NCBI GenBank assembly: GCA_945861025.1 | Contig: CAMASN010000001.1 | Coordinates: 1-64,000, forward strand | Origin: Ferrithrix thermotolerans DSM 19514 | Lineage (GTDB): Bacteria; Actinomycetota; Acidimicrobiia; Acidimicrobiales; Ilumatobacteraceae | Length of the DNA: 64,000 nucleotides | Direction: 5' to 3' | Shown: piece by piece, positions 7,121 to 14,660 of the stretch | Layout of the letters: each line of letters begins with the position of its first letter | Position numbering within the stretch: the stretch's first letter is position 1 | Notes under the pieces: model-generated | What the model saw: the letters and a program-made list of their open reading frames with translations, nothing else | The model's database searches: none | What the model was told of the DNA's origin: nothing | Made by a program: the position numbers and the translations under genes

Positions 7121-7639
7121 TCAGTCGATCCGACGAAGCGTGTCGCGGAAACGCTTGCTTCGGTTCACATAACTTTGCACAGCCAAATCGATGTGCTCGG
7201 TTCGCGCTTTGCCTTCTCTAATCATGGCCGGAACACCGGCCGCCAGCGCACCGCTGGGAACCACCGTGCCGTTGAGTAGCACCGCGTTAGCGGCCACGAT
7301 TGCACCGGTATGAACCATGACCTGATGCATCAATATTGAGCCGTTACCAACGAGACATCGGTCTTCGATGGTGCATCCCTCGAGATGCACGAGGTGGCCA
7401 ACGACGCAGTTACTGCCAACAGTTGTTGGCCAAAACGGTGTGGTGTGCAGCACGCAGCCATCTTGAATGGAGGTGCGCTCGCCGATATAGATTGCGCCAT
7501 CGTCGGCGCGTAGCACGGCGCATGGCCACACAGAACTCTCGGCGCCGATGTGTACAGACCCAATGATTACTGCGTCGGGATGAATGTAGGCATCGGGATG
7601 GATGTTCGGAACCTGGTCGCCCAGCGCGTAAATTGGCAC
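7121..7639 (-). CDS. Gamma-carbonic anhydrase-like hexapeptide-repeat protein
   Basis: This 172-residue left-handed beta-helix protein has repeated hexapeptides (DAVIIGSVHIGAESSVWP) and the pattern HLVHLEGCTIEDRCLVG that carries the metal-binding histidines of gamma-class carbonic anhydrase-like proteins. The segment RADDGAIYIGERTSIQDGCVLH matches the YrdA/PaaY group. It may hydrate CO2 or act as a thioesterase, and the activity is unproven for most members. Start chosen at GTG 7639 because similarity starts there (PIYALGDQ), although the frame stays open to 7861. Its 5' end lies 101 bp from the divergent gene at 7741. Confidence 0.8.
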   Translation of the reverse strand: MPIYALGDQVPNIHPDAYIHPDAVIIGSVHIGAESSVWPCAVLRADDGAIYIGERTSIQDGCVLHTTPFWPTTVGSNCVVGHLVHLEGCTIEDRCLVGNGSILMHQVMVHTGAIVAANAVLLNGTVVPSGALAAGVPAMIREGKARTEHIDLAVQSYVNRSKRFRDTLRRID

Positions 7640-7740
7640 GGCGCAACGGTAGCCAACAGAGTCAGCCGAGCGACTGCTCAGCCGATGAGATACGCAGCAG
7701 TAAGAAAGAGTGACCCGAGACCGGATAGCCTGCTCGGCAT

Positions 7741-9393
7741 ATGTCCCGCAGGATTGAGATCGAACTAACAAGCACGCGCCCCGACGGCACATGGACCTGG
7801 CGAGCAGCCGGAGCCCGTGAGCCAAAGGGTGTACTCGAAGCAACGGTATTGCCCGGTCCATCGAAGGTCGGAGACATCTTCCGTGCCGACGTCGAATCCG
7901 AGCTCGATGGCACGCGAGTGCTCAGCGTGTCCACCATCAAGGGCAAGGCCGACAAGGGTGGCCTGCTCGAGATCTTGCCGAGCAGCAAAGACTTCGAACC
8001 TGTCACACAGCAGCTCGCCACGCGCGGCCGCAACGACCGCGGTGATCGCGCAGATCGCGGCGACCGCGGCGATCGACCACCCCGTCGTCCCGATGGTGAT
8101 CGCCCTGCACGTCGTCCCGATGCTGATCGCCCAGCGCGCACCGATGCTGATCGTCGTCCCCGTCGCGACGGCGATGCACCTGCCGGTGCTGGAGCCGGTG
8201 CAGATCGTCGTCCTCGTCGCGATGGCGATCGCCCAGCACGCGCTGGTGGCGAAGCAGGCGGCGGCGACCGTCGACCTCGCCCAAACTTCGCTGCTCCACC
8301 CGAGTTGGCGCAGCGTCCAAAGCCAAAGCGTCTCAAGCCAGGCCGAGCGCACCGCGCCGCCGTGCTCGCCGATTTGCCCGAGGCTCAGCGCCCCGTGGCC
8401 GAGCGCGCCTTGCAGGGTGGAATTCCTGCCGTGCGTCAAGCCGTTCAAGAGCAAAACGCTCGTCTTAAGGCTGCGGGCCAAGAAGAAATTCCAGCCGCCG
8501 GTCTGATTCAGATGGCCGAGCAATTGCTGCCCAAGTTGCGCGTCGCCGAATGGCTCGACCGTGCCGATGCAGCGAAGGCCGATCTCGCCGAACTGGCGTT
8601 GCCCGATCTGCGTTCGGTTGTCGCCGCCTCTGAAGACCCAGTAGTCGCTCGCGACGAGTCAACCCGTGCGCTCGCCGCAGAGCTCAAGCAGGCGTTGATC
8701 GCCAAGCAAGAGAGCGAGTTGCTGCTCTGGCTTGACGACATCACGTCGGCTCTCACCGTGGGTCGCGTTGTTCGCGCGCTGAAGTTGTCGTCGTTGCCGC
8801 CAAAGGCCGGCGTACGCCTGCCACCAGAGCTCGCCGTAAAGCTAGCCGAGGGCGCAATCACGTCACTCGCTGCCGACGCAATGCCCGATCGTTGGGTCGC
8901 TGTGCTCGAAGCTGCTGCCTTTGCCCCAATGCGTTCGCTCATTAAGCCAGCCGCTCCTCCAGCCACGGTGAGCGACGAACTCACTGCCACCGTCAAGCGG
9001 TTGGCTCCTGCGCTTCCGCAGATCGCTGCCTTGTTCGGCATCGAGGTCACCGGGGGCTCATCGATGCCCAAGCCATTGCGTCCATCGCGCCCAGGCCCAC
9101 CAGTCCGCAAGCCAGCAGCAGCTCCACGCCCCGCTGCTGCAGCACCAACCGAAGCAGCCGCTCCTGCAACTGTCGTAGCTGACACCGCCGCTCCCGAAGT
9201 AGCCGTGGCTGAAGTAGCTGTGACTGAAGTAGCTGTGGCTGAAGTAGTAGTCGCTGAAGTTGCTGTCGAGGTCGAGGCATCGGTTGTCGAAGCCGTGATC
9301 GAAGTCGCTGTCGAAGCCGTGGCCGAGGTTGAAGTCGTCGTTGAGGCCCCAACTGCTGAAGCTGAGCCAGAGGCACCGGCTGACCCAGCCTGA
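7741..9393 (+). CDS. Large Arg/Asp-rich repeat protein of unknown function
   Basis: This 550-residue protein has four parts. Residues 1-90 form an unrecognised compact domain (EIELTSTRPDGTWTWRA...). Residues about 95-181 are a low-complexity run of DRGDR, RRPDGDRPAR and RPRRDGD units, highly charged and probably disordered. Residues about 190-450 are Ala/Leu-rich helices with a Lys/Arg patch (RPKPKRLKPGRAHRAA). The C-terminus is Pro/Ala-rich, then five EVAVA-type pentapeptides and an acidic tail. RGG/RD-rich tracts of this kind are often RNA-binding, so a role with RNA or ribosomes is a guess. No catalytic motif is seen. It diverges from the carbonic anhydrase-like gene. Confidence 0.75.
   Translation: MSRRIEIELTSTRPDGTWTWRAAGAREPKGVLEATVLPGPSKVGDIFRADVESELDGTRVLSVSTIKGKADKGGLLEILPSSKDFEPVTQQLATRGRNDRGDRADRGDRGDRPPRRPDGDRPARRPDADRPARTDADRRPRRDGDAPAGAGAGADRRPRRDGDRPARAGGEAGGGDRRPRPNFAAPPELAQRPKPKRLKPGRAHRAAVLADLPEAQRPVAERALQGGIPAVRQAVQEQNARLKAAGQEEIPAAGLIQMAEQLLPKLRVAEWLDRADAAKADLAELALPDLRSVVAASEDPVVARDESTRALAAELKQALIAKQESELLLWLDDITSALTVGRVVRALKLSSLPPKAGVRLPPELAVKLAEGAITSLAADAMPDRWVAVLEAAAFAPMRSLIKPAAPPATVSDELTATVKRLAPALPQIAALFGIEVTGGSSMPKPLRPSRPGPPVRKPAAAPRPAAAAPTEAAAPATVVADTAAPEVAVAEVAVTEVAVAEVVVAEVAVEVEASVVEAVIEVAVEAVAEVEVVVEAPTAEAEPEAPADPA
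8023..8283. repeat. Imperfect repeats encoding Arg/Asp-rich tract
   Basis: The DNA is made of imperfect units such as CGTCGTCCCGATGGTGATCG and CGATGCTGATCGTC of 12-30 bp, encoding RRPDGDR-like segments. The repetition keeps all three frames open, which explains the long shadow frames here. Copy number could vary between strains by slippage or unequal recombination. Confidence 0.7.
9196..9270. repeat. Five 15-bp tandem repeats (EVAVA pentapeptide)
   Basis: GAAGTAGCCGTGGCT and four close variants run head to tail at 9196-9270, coding EVAVA, EVAVT, EVAVA, EVVVA and EVAVE. Related Glu-Val-Ala units continue less regularly to about 9350. It sits in the C-terminal acidic tail of the repeat protein. 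Confidence 0.85.
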
Positions 9394-9443
9394 TCCGACA
9401 TCAGTTCGTCTCGCAGGGCCGCTCCGCTCTACGATCACTGACC

Positions 9444-10229
9444 ATGTCTGACATCGTCCAGTACGAAACACAAGGCCGCATTGCGGTCATCACACTCAAC
9501 CGCCCCGATGCTCGCAACGCGATCAACGGCGACGTCGCTGCCGGCCTTGAGGCCGCTATCGACAAGCTCGAGGCCGACCCAACGGTGTGGGTGGGCGTTC
9601 TGCGCGCCAATACCGAAGGCCAAGCGCGACCAGTGTTCTGCGCCGGCGCAGACCTCAAGGCCATCAACTCGGGTCAAGCCGGTGGGCTCAATACCAAGCG
9701 CGGCGGCTTTGCCGGTTTCGTCTACCGCGAGCGCACCAAGCCAGTGGTCGTCGCCGTCGATGGCCTCGCCACAGCCGGTGGCTGCGAAATTGTGCTCGCT
9801 GCCGACCTCGTGGTTGCCAGTACGCAGGCATCGTTCGGCCTCGCGGAAACCAAGCGCAACCTCATCGCCGGCGCTGGCGGCTTGTTCCGTCTCCCCCGCG
9901 CCATAGGCCAGGCTGCTGCGATGGAAGCCATCCTCACCGGCGAGCCATTCACGGCACAGCGCGCCTACGACCTCGGCCTCGTGTCACGCCTTACCGAGCC
10001 AGGTCAGGCATTCAACGAAGCAATGCGCTTGGCGACGCAGATCACCAATGCCGCCCCACTTGCCGTCTATGCCAGCCGCAAGGTTGTGCTTGCCGCAGCG
10101 TACGAAGACGACGAGACCCTGAAGAACCTCACCAATGCTGAGTTCGCCAAGGTCATGCAGTCCGAAGATGTGAAAGAGGGCCTTACCGCCTTTATCGAAA
10201 AGCGTGCACCGAACTGGCAGGGTAAGTAA
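9444..10229 (+). CDS. Enoyl-CoA hydratase/isomerase (crotonase) family protein
   Basis: This 261-residue crotonase has oxyanion-hole segments PVFCAGADLKAI (about residues 63-74) and DGLATAGGCEIVLAADLVVA (about 105-124), and the downstream FGLAETKRNLIAGAGGLFRLP, which has the Gly-rich turn and acidic residue expected of active hydratases (GLAE). It would act in acyl-CoA beta-oxidation. It is distinct from the crotonase at 4607-5425, which lacks the GAGG turn. No other beta-oxidation genes are adjacent, so the pathway assignment is general. Confidence 0.87.
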   Translation: MSDIVQYETQGRIAVITLNRPDARNAINGDVAAGLEAAIDKLEADPTVWVGVLRANTEGQARPVFCAGADLKAINSGQAGGLNTKRGGFAGFVYRERTKPVVVAVDGLATAGGCEIVLAADLVVASTQASFGLAETKRNLIAGAGGLFRLPRAIGQAAAMEAILTGEPFTAQRAYDLGLVSRLTEPGQAFNEAMRLATQITNAAPLAVYASRKVVLAAAYEDDETLKNLTNAEFAKVMQSEDVKEGLTAFIEKRAPNWQGK

Positions 10230-10243
10230 CCACCTGCAGTTGA

Positions 10244-10705
10244 TTACGTAGCGCTGGTCGGCAATGCTTTGTATACCGTGAGCTTGCGGGCCGTGAGACC
10301 GGCCCGCTCGAACATGTTTTTCGTTTCGCGATCGCCGGGTAGGGCTACGGCTTCTATGCCGCCTAACCCAGCGCTGCGCACCGCCGCAATGAAATGCTCA
10401 ACCATCGTGTCGCCGAGTCCGAGTTCTCGCGCCTCGACTTCGACAAAGGCGTGGGTGATGATGCCACGGTTGTTGGCTGCAGACAGGTGCATCACGGCGT
10501 AGCTCATTACTGAATCGTCGAGTGTGCCCACCACGACCACAACGTGCGTGTCGTCGATGAGCGGATTCCAATCAGTCACCACGGGGCACTCAGCGAGCCG
10601 CAGCGCCCCGCCGCGCACATCTTCGATGCCTTGGCGCGCCAATAGCTGTAGCCGAGCGAGGTCGTTGATGTCGTTGATGGTTGCCCGGCGTACGACGGGG
10701 TCCAT
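10244..10705 (-). CDS. GNAT-family N-acetyltransferase
   Basis: This 153-residue protein begins VVRRATINDINDLARLQL, the usual first strand and helix of GNAT enzymes, and carries the acetyl-CoA-binding region around AFVEVEARELGLGDTMVEHFIAA (about residues 87-110). The canonical R/Q-x-x-G-x-G/A loop appears in a degenerate form (RELGLGDT). The end EAVALPGDRETKNMFERAGLTARKLTVYK matches the GNAT C-terminal strands. The substrate is unknown. It lies 2 bp from the stop of the gene at 10708 in the same direction and is probably the last gene of that small operon. Confidence 0.8.
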   Translation of the reverse strand: MDPVVRRATINDINDLARLQLLARQGIEDVRGGALRLAECPVVTDWNPLIDDTHVVVVVGTLDDSVMSYAVMHLSAANNRGIITHAFVEVEARELGLGDTMVEHFIAAVRSAGLGGIEAVALPGDRETKNMFERAGLTARKLTVYKALPTSAT

Positions 10706-10707
10706 GC

Positions 10708-11178
10708 TCAGTGCGCCTGGAGTTGAGCGATCTTGCCCAAGATGGTGCGGCGGGCCCGATGAGATTCTTCGTGAGCGCGAACAGTTTCGAGTTCGGCCGC
10801 TGTGAGCGTGTTGAGCCGCTGCACCACTTGCGAGGCCGCCAAACTGTCGTAGCCGTCGATGGGCAAATGCGCGCCAGATGTGCTGCGAGGCGACGGTGAC
10901 GCAATGTCGTTGGACGACTGAATATCGATGATCTGAGCCGATGCTGGCGTGGGATCACGCAACTGCTCGGCGGCGCGAATGCGCCGCTTGAACTCGCTGG
11001 AGCCCTGCTTCACGGCCATCTTGCCGATGAAGCGGGCCAACGTGATCTGATTATCGACTCGGGTCTTGCCAGCGCTGATGAGTTCGGGAAGCTCGCGCTG
11101 AGCCAACGTGATGAGACCCACGGGTGCGTACACCACGAGATCGACCAGTTGGCCAAGCGGAGTCTTCCCAGCAGCCAT
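10708..11178 (-). CDS. Actinobacterial protein, lipid-droplet-associated/DUF8129-like
   Basis: This 156-residue protein starts at ATG 11178. The first ~50 residues (LGQLVDLVVYAPVGLITLAQ) are amphipathic or membrane-associating. The C-terminal 45 residues (YDSLAASQVVQRLNTL, then LETVRAHEESHRARRTILG) resemble the small helical domain at the end of actinobacterial lipid-droplet-associated proteins (DUF8129), with a Tyr-Asp-x-Leu start and an ExxHRxRxxIL end. The middle is disordered. Family naming is from memory of the pattern and only moderately secure. It follows the acidic zinc-ribbon gene by 7 bp, so the two form an operon. Confidence 0.6.
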   Translation of the reverse strand: MAAGKTPLGQLVDLVVYAPVGLITLAQRELPELISAGKTRVDNQITLARFIGKMAVKQGSSEFKRRIRAAEQLRDPTPASAQIIDIQSSNDIASPSPRSTSGAHLPIDGYDSLAASQVVQRLNTLTAAELETVRAHEESHRARRTILGKIAQLQAH

Positions 11179-11185
11179 GAGGTGG

Positions 11186-11662
11186 CTACTTCTTCTTCGG
11201 CTTGGTGAGCAATGGGCAGTCGTCGTCGCCGATTGGGCAATTCGGGGCGCCATTACGAACGAGCAAAAAACAACTTGGACAAAGACGCTCGTCGGAGCGC
11301 TTCGGCTGCAAACGATCGGCAGACTCGGAGCGATCTTCGGGCTCTTCGTCGTCTTCGTCGCTGTCGTCGGCGGCGACAAGGCGGTCCTTGAGAATGGTGT
11401 CAAGATCGGCCTCGACATCGTCGGGGGCAATGATGTCGTCGTCATCGTCTTCGTCGGTAGACACGGTGCGTCGAACGGGACCATCTGTGTCGTCGTCTTC
11501 TTCTTCGTCTTCGTCGGTGAACTCGTCGTCGACTGCTGCGAACTCATCGTCGCCATCGAGCTCTTCCTCGTTGAGTTCGTCTGGGTCGACGTCGTCGGCC
11601 TCTTCGGTCTCGGGTTCTACGATTTCGTCTTCTGGGTCAATCGTGTCGTCATCGTCAGCCAT
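11186..11662 (-). CDS. Acidic protein with C-terminal Cys motif, DUF4193-like
   Basis: In this 158-residue protein the first 115 residues are almost all Asp, Glu and small residues (EEEDDDTDG, TDEDDDDDI). The C-terminus has RLCPSCFLLV...CPIGDDDCP, a small Cys cluster likely to bind zinc. Actinobacterial DUF4193 proteins share the acidic N-terminus and the CxSCFLV segment near the end, and some are linked to RNA polymerase or growth control, but no function is established. The length exceeds the usual ~100 residues through a longer acidic part. A GAGGAGA ribosome-binding site precedes the ATG at 11662. It is the first gene of a pair with 10708-11178. Confidence 0.65.
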   Translation of the reverse strand: MADDDDTIDPEDEIVEPETEEADDVDPDELNEEELDGDDEFAAVDDEFTDEDEEEDDDTDGPVRRTVSTDEDDDDDIIAPDDVEADLDTILKDRLVAADDSDEDDEEPEDRSESADRLQPKRSDERLCPSCFLLVRNGAPNCPIGDDDCPLLTKPKKK

Positions 11663-11738
11663 CTTGTCTCCTCATTGAAACCCCCTCGCGGGCGGCGAGC
11701 ATACGTGCGTTGTTTGCAGGACCTCTCACACAACGCCA

Positions 11739-11752
11739 GTGACTCCGGTCAC
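11739..11752. promoter_or_regulatory. Small palindrome GTGAC-N4-GTCAC upstream of the acidic-protein gene
   Basis: GTGAC (11739-11743) and GTCAC (11748-11752) flank TCCG. It lies 77 bp upstream of the minus-strand start at 11662, between that gene and the stop of the ThyX-like gene. It could be an operator for the DUF4193-like gene or a chance palindrome. Confidence 0.3.
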
Positions 11753-11791
11753 AAATGCCGAAAGTCTACGCGACCACCAATTTTCGGCAGT

Positions 11792-13402
11792 CTAGGTCTG
11801 TTCGCGACGCTTCTCGGCTCGACGCTCAGACTCGAGCCGTTCCAGTTCTGGAACCTCTTGCGTCATGTGTGACATTGCCTCGGCCACGGCGTAGTGCCCG
11901 GCCTTTTCGGCGATGAGTCGGTGCATCTCGAGCGCAACTCGGCGGTATGCCGGGTGGCCCTGCGGTGATGAGCGAAGTTCGAGCATATGCATTGCCTCGC
12001 GGGCATTGAACTGCATCGAGTAGCGAATCCTGTAGGCCATTGAGACTGCGTAACTGGCCTGATTTGGAAAATCGTGGCGGAGCGCGTCGTAGAGCGCAGC
12101 TGAGCGCGACATTGCATCGTCGAACACATCAGTCATGCCCGCGCCGTCGACAAGATCTGGACGCACATAGCCGTGGTTTGGCGTGAGCGGCTGCCAATCG
12201 ATGGTGAGCATGCGATGGCGCTGCAGATCTCGAAAGGCGCCGTAATCGCTGACCACGTCGAATCGGTAGTCGATTCGTTCAAAGGCGCGGCCTGGGCGAT
12301 GGCGACGGTTCTCGCGCTCGCCCACGTAGGCGCGCACAAGAGCAATTCGCTCGTCGGCGCCGAGCTTTTTGACTCGCTCAAGAATCTGCGACTCGGGCAG
12401 GTTGGTGTGCGGGTAGCAGATGGCTGCGAGCAGCTTGTCTTCGGCCTCGGGATCCCAGTCGAGAAGCTCGACCGAGGCAGCTGGCTCTACAGGCGTACCG
12501 CCGAAGATGCCATCGACAAGCTCGGCTGTGCGATCGCGAGTGCTGATCATGTATTCGCTCCAGCGTCCGCCCCGATCGGGAATATCGACTCGGCGCAGGA
12601 AGCTGGGGATGACCTTGCGTAGTTCGTGCAACATGAGTTCGGCGTAATGCTGAGCCTCGGGCAGCGGATGCGACTTCATGCGTAGCAGCAGCATCTCAAA
12701 CGCTTGGCCGGTGCCGTAGATGCCCACGTTGCTGAGCGACGCTGCAGGCAGCACGCCGCGCACCGCATCGAGGCCCTTGGCGCGTGTGGCTTGGCGATAG
12801 ATGAAATCGCTGTCGTCGGGACCGCGTGGCACCGTGGCACGAACGTGCTCGGTGACTTTGTTGATGAGCAGGCTGTACGAGTCGAACATGCGGTCCATGT
12901 CGCCCACGTAGCGGGTACCAAACGGGCTGTTGAGCACCGCTGGGTCTCGGTAGAACCTGTAGCGCCCGCCAAGACGCGAGTCGTAGGCGATGTAACGAGT
13001 GCTCTGCTCGAGGTAGCTCATCAGCCGGCCCCACTCGAGCACCTTGGTCAAGATGTTCGACGCCTGCTCGCAAGCGAGGTGGACGCCGCCGAGCTGTGCG
13101 ACTGAGTCGTCGCCATACTCGAAGAACACTTTTTCGTAGAGTTCTTCGGCGCGCTCGAGGCCAACGGTTGCATCGACGGATTGATCGCCGCTGATGTCGA
13201 GGTCACCGACGAACTCGTCGAGGAACAACCGCCGCAGGCTCTTTGAGCTACGGCTGTAACGAGCGAACAACGCGCCCTTCACCACTTCGGGCAGGTTCAC
13301 GAGCGCGAAAACTGGACCATCGAGGTTGGAGAAGTAGCGACGGAGTACGTCGCTTTCGCTGCCAGAGAATTCTTCGGGGACGTAGACCGTCACGAGTGTC
13401 AA
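11792..13402 (-). CDS. Tandem ThyX-like (FAD-dependent thymidylate synthase family) protein
   Basis: This 536-residue protein is about twice the length of ordinary ThyX (~220-250). It reads as two ThyX-like halves. The N-terminal half has SYLEQSTRYIAYD (about residues 129-141), the end of the ThyX motif without the RHR. The C-terminal half has LQRHRMLTIDWQPLTP (about 393-408), with RHR at 395-397 but without the S-x-R-Y end, and then AYRIRYSMQFNAREAMHMLEL, as in the ThyX substrate-binding helix. ThyX makes dTMP from dUMP using FAD and methylene-tetrahydrofolate. This duplicated form may have the same role with a composite site or a different one. No thyA is visible in the window. Confidence 0.75.
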   Translation of the reverse strand: MTLVTVYVPEEFSGSESDVLRRYFSNLDGPVFALVNLPEVVKGALFARYSRSSKSLRRLFLDEFVGDLDISGDQSVDATVGLERAEELYEKVFFEYGDDSVAQLGGVHLACEQASNILTKVLEWGRLMSYLEQSTRYIAYDSRLGGRYRFYRDPAVLNSPFGTRYVGDMDRMFDSYSLLINKVTEHVRATVPRGPDDSDFIYRQATRAKGLDAVRGVLPAASLSNVGIYGTGQAFEMLLLRMKSHPLPEAQHYAELMLHELRKVIPSFLRRVDIPDRGGRWSEYMISTRDRTAELVDGIFGGTPVEPAASVELLDWDPEAEDKLLAAICYPHTNLPESQILERVKKLGADERIALVRAYVGERENRRHRPGRAFERIDYRFDVVSDYGAFRDLQRHRMLTIDWQPLTPNHGYVRPDLVDGAGMTDVFDDAMSRSAALYDALRHDFPNQASYAVSMAYRIRYSMQFNAREAMHMLELRSSPQGHPAYRRVALEMHRLIAEKAGHYAVAEAMSHMTQEVPELERLESERRAEKRREQT

Positions 13403-13457
13403 CTCTACGGGTGCGGCACCACCAGAAATGGTATTGCGCGCCGACCCTGAGCAGGAC

Positions 13458-14660
13458 TTAGAGAACTTCGACGTTCGTGGGCCGGTGGCTAAAGGCTTCT
13501 TTGGTGCTGTTCATGAGATGAGGATCGCACCAGAGGTCGATCACGGTCATGGCCATTGCCTTGGCGCCATCGATGATTGCTCGATTCGCAAGCGGACTGA
13601 TGGCCCAGCGCGCAAAGTCGACGGTGTGAATCGGCACGCCGTCGGGAGCGGTCTTGATCATCGGGTGAATCGATGGAACGAGATAGCTCACGTTGCCCAT
13701 ATCGGTGGAACCAACGACGCGCCGGCCGAGCACTGTGGGGTCGACAACCGAGCGGCCGAGGCGACTCGAGTTGGCGACGTATGAGGCCACCATCGGGCCG
13801 TTGTCGATCATGTCGGCGTAGGTGTGGGTGTTCCATGTGTTCGATGTCGTGCAGCCACATGCGGCCGCCGCCCCACCGAAACATTGCAGGACTCGCTCCT
13901 TGAGCGGCTGCAGCGAGGCAATGGTCTGCGAGCGCACGATCCAGTTCATCTCGGTTTCGGCGGGCACGATATTGGCCTTGTCGCCTCCTTTGGTAATGAT
14001 GCCGTGAATGCGCTCGTTGGGCCCAATGTGCTGGCGCAGCGCGGCCACGTTCATGTAGCCGAGCACCGCAGCATCGAGCGCGTTGCGGCCTTCGTGCGGA
14101 GCGGCAGCCGCGTGGGCAGCTTTGCCGTGAAACTCAACGTCGACCGTTTGCAACGCAAGCGTGTCCATGCGGATCAGATCGGCATCGGCCGGATGCACCA
14201 TCATTGCGGCGTCTACGCCAGCGAATGCTCCGTTGCGGGCCATGACAATCTTGCCACCTCCGCCTTCTTCGGCGGGGGTGCCCATGATGCGCAGGCGGCC
14301 GCCCGCTCGTTGAGCGACTGTGGCTGCGGCGAGTCCGGCGCCTAGCCCTGCGGTGGCGATGATGTTGTGGCCGCAGGCGTGGCCGATGGCGGGCAGCGCG
14401 TCGTACTCGCACAGCACTGCAATGTCGAAGCCAGTGTCGCCAGCGCGCGCCTCGAAAGCCGTTTCGGTGCCATACGCATGGCGCTGAGTGGCTAAGCCAG
14501 CCTGTTCGAGCAGGTCGGTGAGCAAGTCGTGAGCGTAATGCTCTTCGAAGTTGAGTTCGGGGTGGGCATGAATGTCGTGGCTGGCCTTGAGCAGTTGTGG
14601 AGCCAGGCGATCGACCTCAGCACAAACAGCGTCCTTCAGGCTCTCGATGTCATTGTTCAT
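13458..14660 (-). CDS. M20D-family metal-dependent amidohydrolase
   Basis: This 400-residue protein has the two-domain layout of M20 peptidases: metal-binding segments ASHDIHAHPELNFEE (about residues 26-40) and IGHACGHN (about 92-99), EEGGGGK (about 131-137), a dimerisation-like middle domain, and a final His near TKEAFSH. The M20D group includes aminobenzoyl-glutamate, indole-acetyl-amino-acid and N-acyl amino acid hydrolases. Substrate cannot be read out, though GHACGHN with EEGGGG resembles AbgB. Its start overlaps the end of the oxidoreductase gene by 11 bp, so translation is probably coupled. Confidence 0.83.
   Translation of the reverse strand: MNNDIESLKDAVCAEVDRLAPQLLKASHDIHAHPELNFEEHYAHDLLTDLLEQAGLATQRHAYGTETAFEARAGDTGFDIAVLCEYDALPAIGHACGHNIIATAGLGAGLAAATVAQRAGGRLRIMGTPAEEGGGGKIVMARNGAFAGVDAAMMVHPADADLIRMDTLALQTVDVEFHGKAAHAAAAPHEGRNALDAAVLGYMNVAALRQHIGPNERIHGIITKGGDKANIVPAETEMNWIVRSQTIASLQPLKERVLQCFGGAAAACGCTTSNTWNTHTYADMIDNGPMVASYVANSSRLGRSVVDPTVLGRRVVGSTDMGNVSYLVPSIHPMIKTAPDGVPIHTVDFARWAISPLANRAIIDGAKAMAMTVIDLWCDPHLMNSTKEAFSHRPTNVEVL

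Noticed and set aside
8023-8283. Possible CRISPR-like repeat array
   Set aside because: The units are imperfect, in frame with the protein and have no unique spacers of constant length.
7817-8506. Plus-strand frame of 229 codons inside the repeat-protein gene
   Set aside because: It lies entirely over the repeat tract of the real gene at 7741-9393, in another frame; the repeats keep all frames open.
8508-9401. Minus-strand frame of 297 codons opposite the repeat-protein gene
   Set aside because: It reads Thr/Ser/Ala-rich nonsense antisense to the coding repeats and has no recognisable domain.
11108-11872. Plus-strand frame of 254 codons over the acidic-protein gene
   Set aside because: It is the complement of the Asp/Glu-rich minus-strand gene and gives a biased Val/Phe-rich product.
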